Of a DNA stretch of 64,000 nucleotides, positions 36,341 to 48,834 are shown one piece after another. Source of the DNA: Rhizobium sp. J15. Its GTDB lineage: Bacteria; Pseudomonadota; Alphaproteobacteria; Rhizobiales; Rhizobiaceae. Each line of letters starts with the position of its first letter. The stretch's first letter is position 1. The translations under genes and the position numbers were made by a program. The DNA lies in NCBI RefSeq assembly GCF_002531825.1, contig NZ_NWSX01000008.1:62001-126000 (forward strand), read 5' to 3'. The notes under the pieces were generated by a model that made no database searches, was not told where the DNA came from, and saw only the letters and a list, made by a program, of their open reading frames with translations.

Positions 36341-37174
36341 TTATTGGGAAGAAAGCCCGAGCACGTCGAGCATGGAATAGAGACCCGGCTTCTTGTCGCG
36401 CGCCCAGAGCGCGGCCTTGATGGCGCCGCGCGCGAAGATCGAGCGGTCGGCCGCACTGTGCGACAGGGTGACGATTTCGCCTTCTCCGGCGAAAAGCACG
36501 GAATGTTCGCCGATGACGGAGCCGCCGCGCAACGTCGCAAAGCCGATCGTGCCGGCCTCGCGGGCTCCGGTATGGCCGTCGCGCACCCGTACCGATTTCG
36601 AGGCGAGATCGATATTGCGGCCCTTGGCCGCGGCTTCGCCGAGAAGAAGGGCGGTGCCGGAAGGCGCATCCACCTTGTGCTTATGATGCATTTCCAGGAT
36701 TTCGATGTCCCAGTCATTGGCGTCGAGCGCGCGGGCTGCCTGTCGCGTCAAAACGCTGAGCAGGTTGACGCCAAGGCTCATATTGCCCGACTTGACGATG
36801 CGGGCATGGCGGGCCGCTGCCGCGATCCTGGCGTCGTCGTCTGCCGAGCAGCCGGTCGTGCCGACGACATGGACGATGCGGGCCTGTGCGGCGAGGCCGG
36901 AGAATTCCGCCGTTGCTGCGGGCGAAGTGAAATCGAGCACGCCTTCGGCATGCAGGAAGGCCTGCAGCGGATCGTCGCCGATGATGACGCCGGTCGGGCC
37001 GAGCCCGGCGATCTCGCCGGCATCCTTGCCGACGAAGGGCGAGCCGGCGCGCTCGACGGCGGCATGCAGCGTCACGCCCTCGATGGAATGGATGAGCCGG
37101 ATCAGCGTCTGCCCCATGCGCCCTGCTGCGCCGACCACCACCAGTTTCATCGCAGCATCGCTCATCTCGGTCAT
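36341..37174 (-). CDS. dapB: 4-hydroxy-tetrahydrodipicolinate reductase
   Basis: A 277-residue enzyme of lysine and diaminopimelate synthesis, needed for peptidoglycan. The NAD(P)H-binding [10 protein letters not shown] is near the N-terminus, and the active-site [12 protein letters not shown] is near residue 160. Several in-frame starts exist (37174, 37165, 37150); I chose the first after the upstream ABC gene stop. It sits between an ABC exporter and gpmA, all on the minus strand with short gaps. Confidence 0.95.
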   Translation of the reverse strand: MTEMSDAAMKLVVVGAAGRMGQTLIRLIHSIEGVTLHAAVERAGSPFVGKDAGEIAGLGPTGVIIGDDPLQAFLHAEGVLDFTSPAATAEFSGLAAQARIVHVVGTTGCSADDDARIAAAARHARIVKSGNMSLGVNLLSVLTRQAARALDANDWDIEILEMHHKHKVDAPSGTALLLGEAAAKGRNIDLASKSVRVRDGHTGAREAGTIGFATLRGGSVIGEHSVLFAGEGEIVTLSHSAADRSIFARGAIKAALWARDKKPGLYSMLDVLGLSSQ

Positions 37175-37184
37175 CCGTATCAGG

Positions 37185-38972
37185 TCAGTTTGAATCGGAG
37201 GCCGAAGGCCTCTGCAGATTGTTGAGGCGAGCGTAAAGACCGTCGCTGACCTTCGCAAGCGTCTCGTGATTGCCCTCTTCCACGACCCGGCCCTGCTGCA
37301 TGACGACGATCTTGTCGGCGCGCACGACGGTCGAAAGCCGGTGGGCGATGACGACGACGGTGCGTCCGGTCATCGCCTCGTCGAGCGCCTTCTGCACGGC
37401 GGCTTCGGATTCGGTATCGAGCGCCGAGGTCGCTTCGTCGAGCAGCAGGATCGGCGCGTTGCGCACCAGAGCACGGGCTATCGACAGCCGCTGGCGCTGG
37501 CCGCCCGAAAGCGTCACGCCGTTTTCGCCGACCGGCGTATCGTAACCCTGCGGCTGGGCGCAGATGAAATCATGCGCATAGGCAAGCCGCGCCGCCTCTT
37601 CCACCTCGGCATCGGTCGCTTCCGGCCGGCCGTAGCGAATATTGTCGCGGATCGTGCCCTCGAACAGATAGGGCTGCTGCGAGACATAGGCGAGCTGCTG
37701 GCGCAGCGACTTCTTGGTGATGTGGGCGATATCCTGCCCGTCGATCAGGATTTCGCCTTCGCGCGGATCGTAGAAGCGCGGGATGAGGCTGATGACGGTG
37801 GATTTGCCCGCACCCGAGGGGCCGACGAGCGCCGTGGTCTCTCCGCCTTCGGCGACGAAGCTGACGCCGCTCAGCACGCTCTCATTGCCATAGGCGAAGG
37901 AGACGTTGCGGAATTCGATGCGCGCCTGCGTCACCGTCAGCGGCCGCGCATCCGGCAGATCGCGCTGGCGCGGCTCCATGTCGAGCAACTCGTAGATCAT
38001 CCGCGCATTGACGACGGCGCGCTCCATCTGCACCTGCAGGCGGGCAAGCCGGCGGGCCGGATCATAGGCAAGGAGCAGGGCTGTGACGAAGGAGAAGAAG
38101 GCGCCCGGCGGCACATTGTAATAGATCGAGCGATAGGCGGCATAGGCAAGCACGCTGGCGACGGCAAAGCCCGCGAAGCTCTCCGTCAGCGGCGAGGTGC
38201 GCTCGGAAAGCCGGGCAATCCGGTTCGCCCGATTTTCGGCGGCCCTGATGAGCTTGTTGACCTTGCTTTCCAGCTCCTCTTCCATCGTGAAGGCTTTGAC
38301 GATGGCAATGCCCTGGATCGTCTCCTGCATCGCGCCCAGCACGTGGCTGTTGAGATGCACCGCCTCGCGTGTCGCCGAGCGCAGCCGCTTGGAAACATAG
38401 CGAAGCGCATAGAGCAGCGGCGGCGCCATGATGAACACGGCGAGGCTGAGCAGCGGGTCCTGGAGGACCATCACGCCGATCAGCGACACGAAGGTCAGGA
38501 GGTCGCGCACCGTCGAGGTGATCGTCAGATTGAGCACGTCACGGATGCCGGTGACGTTCTGGCTCACTTGCGCGGCGATATGAGCCGAGCGCGCCTCGCT
38601 GAAGAAGCCGACCGAAAGCGTCATCAGATGCGAATAGAGGCGGCGCTGATACCGCGCGACGATATCGTTGCCGACCTTGGAAAGCGCCACTGCCTGGCCG
38701 TAGCTCGCAAAGCCGCGCAGCACGAAGGCGACGAAGATCGAAAGACAGATGATCCAGACGACGTCCGCGCGGCGGTTGGCGAAGGCCTCGTCGATGATTG
38801 CCCGCATGATCCAGGCGGTGAATGCCGTCGAAAGCGCCACGACCACGAGGCAGGCGATCGCAAAGACATAACCCCAGAGATGGTCGCGGCCGTTTTCAGC
38901 GATGATGCGTTTCAGGATGCCGGTGACGGTATCGCTGCTGACGCTCTGCTTTCTGCTTTCCACGGCTTCCAA
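37185..38972 (-). CDS. MsbA-like ABC exporter (fused membrane and ATPase domains)
   Basis: A 595-residue half-transporter. The first 330 residues form a six-helix type I exporter domain, and the rest is an ABC ATPase with [10 protein letters not shown], the signature L-S-G-G-Q-R-Q-R and [12 protein letters not shown], followed by the H-loop. It works as a homodimer. Relatives export lipids, lipopolysaccharide precursors, peptides or drugs; the substrate is not clear from sequence. It follows glk by a 123-base gap that holds a strong hairpin. Confidence 0.9.
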   Translation of the reverse strand: MEAVESRKQSVSSDTVTGILKRIIAENGRDHLWGYVFAIACLVVVALSTAFTAWIMRAIIDEAFANRRADVVWIICLSIFVAFVLRGFASYGQAVALSKVGNDIVARYQRRLYSHLMTLSVGFFSEARSAHIAAQVSQNVTGIRDVLNLTITSTVRDLLTFVSLIGVMVLQDPLLSLAVFIMAPPLLYALRYVSKRLRSATREAVHLNSHVLGAMQETIQGIAIVKAFTMEEELESKVNKLIRAAENRANRIARLSERTSPLTESFAGFAVASVLAYAAYRSIYYNVPPGAFFSFVTALLLAYDPARRLARLQVQMERAVVNARMIYELLDMEPRQRDLPDARPLTVTQARIEFRNVSFAYGNESVLSGVSFVAEGGETTALVGPSGAGKSTVISLIPRFYDPREGEILIDGQDIAHITKKSLRQQLAYVSQQPYLFEGTIRDNIRYGRPEATDAEVEEAARLAYAHDFICAQPQGYDTPVGENGVTLSGGQRQRLSIARALVRNAPILLLDEATSALDTESEAAVQKALDEAMTGRTVVVIAHRLSTVVRADKIVVMQQGRVVEEGNHETLAKVSDGLYARLNNLQRPSASDSN

Positions 38973-39063
38973 ATATTAAGCTTCCTGTCCGAGGCCAAGC
39001 GCGCCGTAAATGTGGCGCGCACTTTCGCGGGCTCTATAAAGAGTTGGGACTGGTTTGGCTAGA

Positions 39064-39094
39064 CCAGCGCGCGTCCCGGGAGGACGCGCGCTGG
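39064..39094 (-). terminator. 13-bp hairpin directly after glk
   Basis: CCAGCGCGCGTCC and GGACGCGCGCTGG pair perfectly around a five-base loop. It begins two bases after the glk stop. No T-run follows, so it is either a Rho-assisted terminator or an mRNA 3' stabiliser. Confidence 0.6.
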
Positions 39095-39095
39095 G

Positions 39096-40121
39096 TCAGC
39101 GCCGCCAACGCCGGCCTTCCGTGGAAACGCCGAAATTGGCCGGCATGCGCGCATAGGAGGAAAGCCCGGCGAGCGCTGCCAGCGGATGCGTCACCACATA
39201 GGTCGGGATGGTGCGAAGCAGTGCGCTGTGCGGCGCCTTGTCCTCGAAGGCTGCGCGGAATTCCGGCTTCTTCAGCGCGGGGAGAATCTTCTGCGAGATG
39301 CCGCCGGAGAGGTAGACGCCGCCGCGCGCCATGAACACCATTGCCATGTCGCCCGCCACGCGGCCGAGATAGGTGGCAAACAGCGACACGGTCTCTACCG
39401 CCGCCTTGTCGCTGCCGGCAAGCGCATGCGAGGTGATGTCGGCCGGATCCTTCATCGTCGGCTGGATGCCGTCGACCACGCAGATGGCGTTGTAGAGATT
39501 GACGAGGCCGCGCCCGCAGAGGATCTGCTCGGCCGAAACACGGCCTTCGATCGTCTCGATATGCGGGAAGATGTCATAGTCGCGCTTGCTGCGCGGCCCG
39601 AGATCGATATGGCCGCCTTCGCCCGGAACCGGGATCCAGCTGTGCTGGGCATGCACGAGCCCGCCGACGCCGAGGCCGGTGCCGGGTCCGAGCACGACGC
39701 GCGAGGCGATCATGTCGCCGGTGGCGCTGCCGATGCGCTCGCGGTTTTCATCCGACAGGGCGGCGATCGCCAGCGCCTGCGCCTCGAAATCGTTGACGAC
39801 GAGCACGTCCTCGATGCCGAGGCCTTTGATCATCGTCCTCGGCCGCACCACCCAGTCGCAATTGGTCAGCGGGATCTCGTCGTCGTTGATCGGGCCGGCG
39901 ACGGCGAGGATCGCCGAACGCGGCTGCACCGCTGTTTTGTCGAGCACGCCCTTCTGGATCGCTTCGTCGATCGTCGCGAAATCCGCCGTGCGCACGTTCG
40001 GAAACTGCTTCGGTTCGGCATAGGCATCGGACAGGATGGAGAAGCGGGCATTGGTGCCGCCGATATCGCCGATCAGGATCGGGAAGGGCAGCGGAGCGGT
40101 ACTGTTGTTCGGTTTTGGCAT
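39096..40121 (-). CDS. glk: glucokinase
   Basis: A 341-residue kinase forming glucose 6-phosphate. The N-terminal [10 protein letters not shown] phosphate loop, the sugar-binding N-D-F-E-A-Q-A segment, L-G-P-G-T-G-L-G and the zinc-free E-G-G-H-I-D pattern mark the bacterial glucokinase (not ROK) family. It follows mgsA by 17 bases, so the two are probably cotranscribed. Confidence 0.95.
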   Translation of the reverse strand: MPKPNNSTAPLPFPILIGDIGGTNARFSILSDAYAEPKQFPNVRTADFATIDEAIQKGVLDKTAVQPRSAILAVAGPINDDEIPLTNCDWVVRPRTMIKGLGIEDVLVVNDFEAQALAIAALSDENRERIGSATGDMIASRVVLGPGTGLGVGGLVHAQHSWIPVPGEGGHIDLGPRSKRDYDIFPHIETIEGRVSAEQILCGRGLVNLYNAICVVDGIQPTMKDPADITSHALAGSDKAAVETVSLFATYLGRVAGDMAMVFMARGGVYLSGGISQKILPALKKPEFRAAFEDKAPHSALLRTIPTYVVTHPLAALAGLSSYARMPANFGVSTEGRRWRR

Positions 40122-40138
40122 GGCCGGTCCCGTGCTGA

Positions 40139-40519
40139 TCAGGCTTCGAGTGTGGGAAGGAGCTTTATAGCGGTCGCGTGGTTGAGCGCCATCGGAATGT
40201 CGTAGACGATCGCCAGCCGCATCAGCGCCTTCACGTCGACATCATGCGGCATCGGCGTCAGCGGGTCGACAAAGAAGATCAGGGCGCCGACCTCGCCGGT
40301 GGAGATCAGTGCGCCGATCTGCTGGTCGCCGCCGAGCGGCCCGCTTTTCAGCCTGGTGACGTCGAGATCGGGGGCGGCGTCGAGCACACGCCCGCCGGTC
40401 GTGCCTGTCGCGACGATCTTCCAGCGGGAAAGGACGTCCCTGTTGGCGCGGGCGAAATCCGCCATATCGTCCTTCTTCTGGTCATGCGCAATCAAAGCGA
40501 GGCATTTGCCGCCGGCCAT
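40139..40519 (-). CDS. mgsA: methylglyoxal synthase
   Basis: A 126-residue enzyme that turns dihydroxyacetone phosphate into methylglyoxal plus phosphate, a phosphate-releasing bypass of lower glycolysis. A-L-I-A-H-D and K-K-D-D-M at the N-terminus, T-G-T-T-G, the phosphate-binding [14 protein letters not shown] and H-D-V-D complete the active site. It precedes glk by 17 bases, pairing sugar entry with the overflow route. Confidence 0.95.
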   Translation of the reverse strand: MAGGKCLALIAHDQKKDDMADFARANRDVLSRWKIVATGTTGGRVLDAAPDLDVTRLKSGPLGGDQQIGALISTGEVGALIFFVDPLTPMPHDVDVKALMRLAIVYDIPMALNHATAIKLLPTLEA

Positions 40520-40607
40520 GAACCCAATCTCCGCCCGAACAATTCAATCGATTTGACCGCTTCTATACCAAGAGTTTGCGATTTGAAAGACAGCCTACCG
40601 GCGCCGC

Positions 40608-41687
40608 TCACTGCATCACCGGCTTGTCGTTCGGAAACGGGCCGACATCCGGCAGCATCCCCTCGGCATCGGCGGCAGGGTCGGCGGCCGGAGCGGCGGT
40701 GAGCGCGCTCGCGGCGGCGGAAGATCCGCCGTAAGTCGCGGCCTGGACCGAGGCGACGGAAGCGGAATCGAGCACGGCGCCGCAGGCCTTCGGCAGATCG
40801 GAGACCATCATCTCGCGCGGCGGCTTCGGCGGTTTGGCGCCGGGCTTCGGTGGCTTGGGTGGCGCCCACGGGGCCGGCGTAAACCAATAGGCGAGCGACT
40901 TGTCGCAGCCGTCTCCCGCGGCGATGGGAGCTTGCGGCGTGCATCCGGCGGCGCCGGGCGGGCACTTCATACGGATGTGGAAATGCGAGTCATGGCCGTA
41001 TATCGGCCGGAGCTTGCCGAGGTTGGTGCGATCGCCCGTCCAGGTGTCGCACATCTTTTTCTTGATGGCAGGATTGACGAAAATGCGCTCCACCTGGGGA
41101 TAGCTTGCCGCCAGCATCAAAAGGCGCGCCCGCGATTGTGTCCATACCTTGGGATCGACGGTCAGGAGCTTGTTCTTCTGCAGCATGGTGGTGAAAGGCA
41201 GGCTCTCACGCTCCTCGGCCGTCAGGCGGCGTGCGGGCATCGGCGTGAACCATATATCGGCATCGAGGCCGATCTGGTGCGAGGAATGGCCGTTGAGCAT
41301 TGGCCCGCCGCGCGGCTGGGCGATGTCGCCGACGAGAATGCCCGGCCAGCCGGCATATTTGACCGCATCCTGCGAAAACCGTTCCAGGAGCGCGATCATC
41401 GCGGGGTTGCCCCAGCGGCGGTTGCGCGAAAGCCGCATCGCCTGCCAGGTCGGCCCGTCGGTCGGCAGCGCCACGGCGCCGGTCATGCAGCCCTTGGCGT
41501 AGAAGCCGATCGGCTGCGCCGGCCCCTCAGTCGGCAGGCTGGCACCGCCGAACAGGGCCTTGGCGCTGCCCGGGCTCGGCGTCTTCTGCTGAGCGCCGGC
41601 GTCGCCGGCGGCAAGGCTTGCGCCGATCGTGCCGGCGAGCGCCAGTTTGCCGAATGTCCTGAAAGCCTGAGCGAAGCCGAATGCCAT
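40608..41687 (-). CDS. mepA: penicillin-insensitive murein endopeptidase (M74)
   Basis: A 359-residue periplasmic enzyme that cuts D-Ala-meso-DAP cross-links. A signal peptide covers about residues 1-31. The metal site shows H-S-S-H-Q-I-G-L-D-A-D-I-W near residue 135 and G-H-D-S-H-F-H-I-R near 220, both diagnostic for LAS metallopeptidases of the MepA type. A proline/lysine-rich segment and an alanine-rich tail follow. It is a single-gene unit, divergent from yejA. Confidence 0.95.
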   Translation of the reverse strand: MAFGFAQAFRTFGKLALAGTIGASLAAGDAGAQQKTPSPGSAKALFGGASLPTEGPAQPIGFYAKGCMTGAVALPTDGPTWQAMRLSRNRRWGNPAMIALLERFSQDAVKYAGWPGILVGDIAQPRGGPMLNGHSSHQIGLDADIWFTPMPARRLTAEERESLPFTTMLQKNKLLTVDPKVWTQSRARLLMLAASYPQVERIFVNPAIKKKMCDTWTGDRTNLGKLRPIYGHDSHFHIRMKCPPGAAGCTPQAPIAAGDGCDKSLAYWFTPAPWAPPKPPKPGAKPPKPPREMMVSDLPKACGAVLDSASVASVQAATYGGSSAAASALTAAPAADPAADAEGMLPDVGPFPNDKPVMQ

Positions 41688-41928
41688 GCTGTTCCCTTGA
41701 GAAGTGATTTGCGTTCGAATCTATCGTGAAAAGTGATTTTGGTGAATCGATGTTTTGGCGTGCGGGGTTGGACCACGTGCCGACGGATCGCGCGGCGACG
41801 CCGGTATCGGAGCCTTGTTACGGGCGAAGGTCAAAATTTCGCGAGCCCGGCAAAAACCAAACTCTCTCCTGTTTTTCGCCAGTATTTTCCGTATTGTCGA
41901 ATCTATCAATAATTAGGGGAAAGTGTGA
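41688..41928. other. divergent intergenic region mepA-yejA
   Basis: 241 bases, AT-rich next to yejA. A possible sigma-70 promoter (TTGTCG with AATAAT, near 41895-41915) lies in front of yejA. I see no repeat or operator. Confidence 0.35.
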
Positions 41929-43761
41929 ATGGCGGCTTTGTGGTCGAAGATCGGTCTGGTTCTGTCGCTTGCCGGTGCTCTGGCGCCAGTGACTGTTATG
42001 GCCGAGGATCAGCCGTTTCAGATCGGAAGCTCGGTCATCAGCGAGATGAAGTACAAGCCCGGCTTTGCGCATTTCGATTACGTCAATCCCAATGCTCCGA
42101 AGGGCGGCGACCTGCGCCTTTCCGCAAGCGGCGCCTTCGACACCTTCAATCCGCTGCTTGCCAAAGGCCAGACGGCGGTCGGTCTTTCGCTCGTACACGA
42201 CACGTTGATGAAATCAGCCGATGACGAGCTCCTCGTCTCCTACGGCCTGCTTGCCGAGGGGCTGTCCTTTCCCGCTGACGTCTCGAGCGCGACCTTTCGC
42301 CTGCGCAAGGAAGCGAAATGGGCGGATGGCCAGCCGGTGACGCCCGAGGACGTCATCTTCAGCCTGGACAAGACCAAGGAACTCAATCCCGTCACCGCCA
42401 ACTATTATCGCCACGTGGTAAAGGCCGAAAAGACCGGTGATCGCGATGTCACCTTCACCTTCGACGAGAAGAACAATCGCGAGCTCCCCAATATTCTCGG
42501 CCAGCTGGTGGTCGTGCCGAAACATTGGTGGGAAGGACAGGGACCCGACGGCAAGCCGCGCGATATTTCGAAGACGACGCTCGAGCCGGTGATGGGTTCC
42601 GGACCGTATAAGATCGCGTCCTTCTCGCCCGGGTCGACGATCCGTTATGAGCTGCGTGACGACTATTGGGGCAAGGACCTCAATGTGAATGTTGGCCAGA
42701 ACAATTTCCGCAACGTCATCTATACCTATTTCGGTGATCGCGATGTCGAGTTCGAAGCCTTTCGTGCCGGCAACAGCGACTATTGGCAGGAGACGACGGC
42801 TTCCCGCTGGGCGACGGGATATGATTTTCCCGCGGTGAAGGAGGGACGCGTCAAGAAGGAGGAGGTTGCAAACCCGCTGCGCTCCACCGGCATCCTGCAG
42901 GCTCTCGTGCCCAATATGCGGCGCGACATCTTCAAGGACGAGCGCGTCCGCGAGGCGCTGAACTACGGTTTCGATTTCGAGGAATTGAACCGCACGGTTG
43001 CCTTCAACAGCTACAAGCGCATCGACAGTTACTTCTGGAACACCGAACTCGCCTCGTCCGGCCTGCCGCAGGGGCGTGAGCTGGAAATATTGCAGGGCAT
43101 GAAGGACAAGGTTCCGCCCGAGGTCTTCACGACGCCCTACACCAATCCCGTCGGCGGCGATCCGCAGAAAAGCCGCGACAACCTGCGCAAGGCGATTGCG
43201 CTTCTGAAGGAAGCGGGATGGGAGCTCAAGGCCAATCGCATGGTCAACACCAAGACCGGCCAGCCGATGAGTTTCGAGATCCTGTTGTCGAGCCCGATAC
43301 TGGAGCGCTGGGCGGTGCCCTATGCCAACAATCTGAGGAAAATCGGCATCGATGCGCGGGTGCGGACAGTCGATGCATCGCAAGCTGTCAATCGCGAACG
43401 CAGCTTCGACTACGACATGATCTGGAATGTTTGGGCGCAGACGATGAACCCCGGCAACGAGCAGGCCGACTATTGGGGATCCGGCTCGGTCAACCAGCAA
43501 GGCTCCCAGAATTATGCCGGCATCGCCAATCCGGCCGTCGACGAACTCATCCGCATGATCATTTTCGCGCCGAACCGCGATGAACAGGTTGCGGCGATCA
43601 AGACGATGGACAGGGTCCTGCTTGCGAACCACTACGTCATTCCGCTGTTCTATCGCGGCAATTATAACCTCGCCTATTGGAACACGATCACCCATCCGGC
43701 CGAATTCCCGGCCTACAGCCTCGGCTTCCCCGATGCCTGGTGGTCAGCTTCGGCAAAATGA
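41929..43761 (+). CDS. yejA: peptide/microcin C-type ABC transporter, substrate-binding protein
   Basis: A 610-residue periplasmic binding protein of solute-binding family 5. The signal peptide ends around residue 25 (A-P-V-T-V-M-A-E). The mature start F-D-Y-V-N-P-N-A-P-K-G-G is the YejA hallmark. Relatives bind short peptides or compounds such as microcin C. It is the first gene of a yejA-B-E-F operon; a 150-base spacer precedes yejB. Confidence 0.93.
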   Translation: MAALWSKIGLVLSLAGALAPVTVMAEDQPFQIGSSVISEMKYKPGFAHFDYVNPNAPKGGDLRLSASGAFDTFNPLLAKGQTAVGLSLVHDTLMKSADDELLVSYGLLAEGLSFPADVSSATFRLRKEAKWADGQPVTPEDVIFSLDKTKELNPVTANYYRHVVKAEKTGDRDVTFTFDEKNNRELPNILGQLVVVPKHWWEGQGPDGKPRDISKTTLEPVMGSGPYKIASFSPGSTIRYELRDDYWGKDLNVNVGQNNFRNVIYTYFGDRDVEFEAFRAGNSDYWQETTASRWATGYDFPAVKEGRVKKEEVANPLRSTGILQALVPNMRRDIFKDERVREALNYGFDFEELNRTVAFNSYKRIDSYFWNTELASSGLPQGRELEILQGMKDKVPPEVFTTPYTNPVGGDPQKSRDNLRKAIALLKEAGWELKANRMVNTKTGQPMSFEILLSSPILERWAVPYANNLRKIGIDARVRTVDASQAVNRERSFDYDMIWNVWAQTMNPGNEQADYWGSGSVNQQGSQNYAGIANPAVDELIRMIIFAPNRDEQVAAIKTMDRVLLANHYVIPLFYRGNYNLAYWNTITHPAEFPAYSLGFPDAWWSASAK

Positions 43762-43911
43762 GCGGGCTTGCATTGCAGGGCCCCTCGGCTCCAAATGGCA
43801 CAAGCGAATCACGACAAGCCGGCAAAGCCGGCAAGGGAAGGCTGGCGGATTGAGCGGCATCAGACTGGACGGCAGGCAGACAAGAAGAACATTTCCGGAG
43901 GCTGAAGGCTG

Positions 43912-45000
43912 ATGGGCGCCTATGTCATTCGCCGCCTGCTTCTGATGATCCCGACCATCGTCGGCATCATGGCGATTTCCTTCATCGTCATTCAATTTGC
44001 GCCAGGTGGCCCCGTCGAGCAGGTGATCGCCCAGTTGACCGGCCAGGCCGATGGCGCCGACCAGCGCCTGTCCGGCGGCGGCGATTTGCTGGGTGACGGC
44101 GGCGGCGACGAAGGCTCGAGATATCGCGGCGCCCAGGGGCTCGATCCGGAGCTGATCGCCAAGCTGGAAAAGCAGTTCGGTTTCGACAAGCCGCCGCTGA
44201 CGCGTTTCGGCGAGATGATGTGGAATTACATCCGCTTCGATTTCGGCGAGAGTTTCTTCCGCAACACCTCCGTGCTCGATCTCATCAAGGAGAAGCTGCC
44301 GGTGTCGATCTCGCTCGGCATCTGGATCCTGATCTTCTCCTATGCCATCTCCATCCCGCTCGGCATCCGCAAGGCGGTCAAGGACGGATCGACCTTCGAC
44401 GTCTGGACTTCGGGCGTCATCATCATCGGTTATGCCGTGCCGAGCTTCCTCTTCGGCATTCTGCTGATCGTGCTTTTCGCCGGCGGCTCCTTTTACGACT
44501 GGTTTCCGTTGCGGGGCCTCGTCTCCGATAATTTCGACCAGCTCGCCTGGTGGCAGAAGCCGCTCGACTATTTCTGGCATCTCACCCTGCCGCTGATTTC
44601 GCTTTCTCTCGCCGCCTTCGCCACCACGACGCTGCTGACCAAGAATTCCTTCATCGAGGAGATCAAGAAGCAATATGTCGTCACCGCCCGCGCCAAGGGC
44701 CTGAACGAGCGGCAGGTGCTCTACGGCCATGTCTTCCGCAATGCCATGCTGATCATCATCGCCGGTTTTCCCGGCGCCTTCATCTCCGCCTTCTTCACCG
44801 GCTCGCTGCTCATCGAAAACATCTTCTCGCTGGATGGCCTCGGCCGCCTCGGCTATCTCTCGGTGGTCAACCGGGATTATCCGATCGTCTTCGCGACACT
44901 CTACATCTTCTCGCTGCTCGGCCTCTTCGTCAGCCTGGTCTCGGACCTCATCTACACCTGGATCGATCCGCGCATCGATTTCGAGCGGAGGGATGTCTGA
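43912..45000 (+). CDS. yejB: peptide/microcin C-type ABC transporter permease YejB
   Basis: A 362-residue permease with an N-terminal membrane helix ([12 protein letters not shown]), a glycine-rich hydrophilic stretch of about 40 residues typical of YejB, and a five-helix permease domain with the [15 protein letters not shown] loop that contacts the ATPase. A strong ribosome site (CCGGAGG) precedes it. Its TGA overlaps the yejE ATG. Confidence 0.95.
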   Translation: MGAYVIRRLLLMIPTIVGIMAISFIVIQFAPGGPVEQVIAQLTGQADGADQRLSGGGDLLGDGGGDEGSRYRGAQGLDPELIAKLEKQFGFDKPPLTRFGEMMWNYIRFDFGESFFRNTSVLDLIKEKLPVSISLGIWILIFSYAISIPLGIRKAVKDGSTFDVWTSGVIIIGYAVPSFLFGILLIVLFAGGSFYDWFPLRGLVSDNFDQLAWWQKPLDYFWHLTLPLISLSLAAFATTTLLTKNSFIEEIKKQYVVTARAKGLNERQVLYGHVFRNAMLIIIAGFPGAFISAFFTGSLLIENIFSLDGLGRLGYLSVVNRDYPIVFATLYIFSLLGLFVSLVSDLIYTWIDPRIDFERRDV

Positions 45001-46144
45001 TGGACGCCGCCGCAAATCCCGCCACCACCACCCCCGTCAAGCCGCCGCGCAAGGGACTGCTCTCGCCGACCAACATCCGCCGCTGGAAGAATTTCCGCGC
45101 GAACGGCCGCGGCTACTGGTCGTTGTGGCTGTTCCTGCTGCTGTTCGGGCTCAGCCTGTTTGCCGAATTCCTCGCCAACGACCGGCCGATCATCGCCTCC
45201 TACAAGGGCGAGATCCTGTTTCCGGTGCTGGTCGATTATCCCGAGGAGAAGTTCGGCGGCTTCCTGGCGGAAACCGATTACCGCTCCGCGGTGATCGCGG
45301 ATGAAATCAACGCCAATGGTTGGATGATCTGGCCGCCGATCCGCTATTCCTACCGCTCGGTCAATTCGAACATCCCGCATTCGGCGCCGACCGCCCCCTT
45401 CTGGCTGATGACCAAGGAGGAGCGCTGCGCCGGTTATCCCCAAGGCGTGAACGATCCCGCCTGCACCCTCGGCAATCTCAACTGGCTCGGCACCGACGAT
45501 CAGGCCCGCGACGTGCTGGCGCGCGTCATCTACGGTTTCCGTATCTCGGTGCTCTTCGGTCTGGCGCTCACCATCTGCTCGGCGATCATCGGCGTCACGG
45601 CCGGCGCGGTGCAGGGCTATTTCGGCGGCTGGACCGATCTTTTGCTGCAGCGTTTCATCGAAATCTGGTCGTCGATGCCGGTGCTCTACATTCTGCTGAT
45701 CATCGCCGCCATCCTGCCGCCTGGCTTCTTCGTGCTGCTCGGCATCATGCTGCTCTTTTCCTGGGTCGGCTTCGTCGGCGTCGTGCGCGCCGAATTCCTG
45801 CGCGCCCGCAATTTCGAATATGTCCGCGCCGCCCGCGCGCTCGGCGTCAACAACCGCACCATCATGTGGCGCCACCTGCTGCCCAACGCCATGGTGGCGA
45901 CGCTGACCTTCCTGCCCTTCATTCTCTCCGGCTCGATCACGACGCTGACCTCGCTCGATTTCCTGGGCTTCGGCATGCCGCCGGGTTCTCCCTCGCTCGG
46001 CGAGATGATCGCCCAGGGCAAGACCAACCTGCAGGCGCCATGGCTTGGGCTGACGGCTTTCTTCGCCATGTCGATCATGCTGTCGCTGCTGATCTTCATC
46101 GGCGAAGCCGTACGCGACGCCTTCGATCCGAGGAAGACGTTTCA

Positions 46145-46148
<4 letters not shown>
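45000..46148 (+). CDS. yejE: peptide/microcin C-type ABC transporter permease YejE
   Basis: A 382-residue permease. A basic N-terminus and one helix are followed by a periplasmic region with a conserved cysteine pair (E-E-R-C-A-G-Y ... P-A-C-T-L-G), then the DppC-type permease domain with the E-Y-V-R-A-A-R-A-L-G loop. Start and stop are each coupled to neighbours: the ATG overlaps the yejB stop and its TGA overlaps the yejF ATG. Confidence 0.95.
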
Positions 46149-47782
<1,634 letters not shown>

Positions 47783-47790
47783 AGAAGATC

Positions 47791-48750
47791 ATGTCCGCGC
47801 GCCCTCCCATTCTCGTCGATATCAAGTTCAATCCCGAAGGCGTCGCCCGCGTCCTGAAGACGGCCTTTGCCGATCGCGGCAGCATCAATCTCGCCGACCC
47901 CGCCAATCGCGGGCGAGATCTAAGCGAAGCTGAATACGCCCTTCTCTGGAAGCCGGATGCCGATCTCTTCCAGCGGGCGCCAAACCTCAAGGTGATCTTT
48001 TCCGGCGGCGCCGGCGTCGACCATATCATCGGCATGGACGGCCTGCCTGATATTTCGATCGTCCGTTTCGTCGATCGCAGCCTGACGACCCGCATGAGCG
48101 AATGGGTGGTCATGCAGTGCCTGATGCATCTGCGTGGCCAATACGCCCATGATATCAGCCAGCGGCAGCGCCAATGGGCCAAGCTGATTGCGCCGGAGGC
48201 GGCCGAGGTGACGGTCGGCGTGATGGGCCTTGGCATTCTCGGCCAGGATGCAGTCGCCAAGCTCAAGGTGATGGGTTTCGATGTCATCGGCTGGTCGCGC
48301 ACCCGCAAGGAGATCGACGGCGTCGAAACCTTCGATGCACGCGCGCTGGATCGCTTCCTCGCAAAGACGGACATTCTTGTCGGCCTTCTGCCGCTGACGC
48401 CTGAGACAACAGGATTTTATAATAGCGGGCTCTTTAAAAAGCTCCGCCGCGATGGGGCGCTTGGAAAGCCGGTCTTCATCAATGCCGGCCGCGGCAGGAG
48501 CCAGGTCGAGGCCGATATCGTTTCCTCAATAGCTGATGGCACCCTCGGCGGCGCGTCCCTCGATGTCTTCGAAGTCGAGCCGCTTCCGTCAACCAGCCCG
48601 CTGTGGGAGCTCGAGAACGTCTTCATCACGCCGCATGATGCGGCCGTCTCGGAAGAAAACGCACTCTTCCGTCATGTCGAGGCGCAGATCGCCCGGTTCG
48701 AGCGCGGCGAGACGCTGCAATTCGTCGTCGACCGCGCCGTCGGCTATTGA
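47791..48750 (+). CDS. D-isomer 2-hydroxyacid dehydrogenase (GhrA-like)
   Basis: A 319-residue NAD(P)-dependent dehydrogenase resembling glyoxylate/hydroxypyruvate reductase A. The Rossmann motif V-M-G-L-G-I-L-G lies near residue 146. The catalytic arginine is in I-N-A-G-R-G, the glutamate in D-V-F-E-V-E-P, and the histidine in I-T-P-H-D-A-A. It starts eight bases after yejF and may be cotranscribed, though the link to peptide uptake is unclear. Confidence 0.9.
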   Translation: MSARPPILVDIKFNPEGVARVLKTAFADRGSINLADPANRGRDLSEAEYALLWKPDADLFQRAPNLKVIFSGGAGVDHIIGMDGLPDISIVRFVDRSLTTRMSEWVVMQCLMHLRGQYAHDISQRQRQWAKLIAPEAAEVTVGVMGLGILGQDAVAKLKVMGFDVIGWSRTRKEIDGVETFDARALDRFLAKTDILVGLLPLTPETTGFYNSGLFKKLRRDGALGKPVFINAGRGRSQVEADIVSSIADGTLGGASLDVFEVEPLPSTSPLWELENVFITPHDAAVSEENALFRHVEAQIARFERGETLQFVVDRAVGY

Positions 48751-48756
48751 GGGCCC

Positions 48757-48781
48757 GGAACCTTCGAGACATCAGACCGTT
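48757..48781 (+). promoter_or_regulatory. EcfG/RpoE2-type promoter of the small membrane protein
   Basis: GGAAC (48757-48761), 17 bases and GTT (48779-48781) match the general stress consensus. It starts six bases after the preceding stop and lies about 55 bases before the next start codon, in a proper promoter position. Confidence 0.6.
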
Positions 48782-48834
48782 TTCCTGCAGAGTTCTTTAT
48801 GGCCGATCGGCCGTCAAGACAGCGGAAGGAGACG

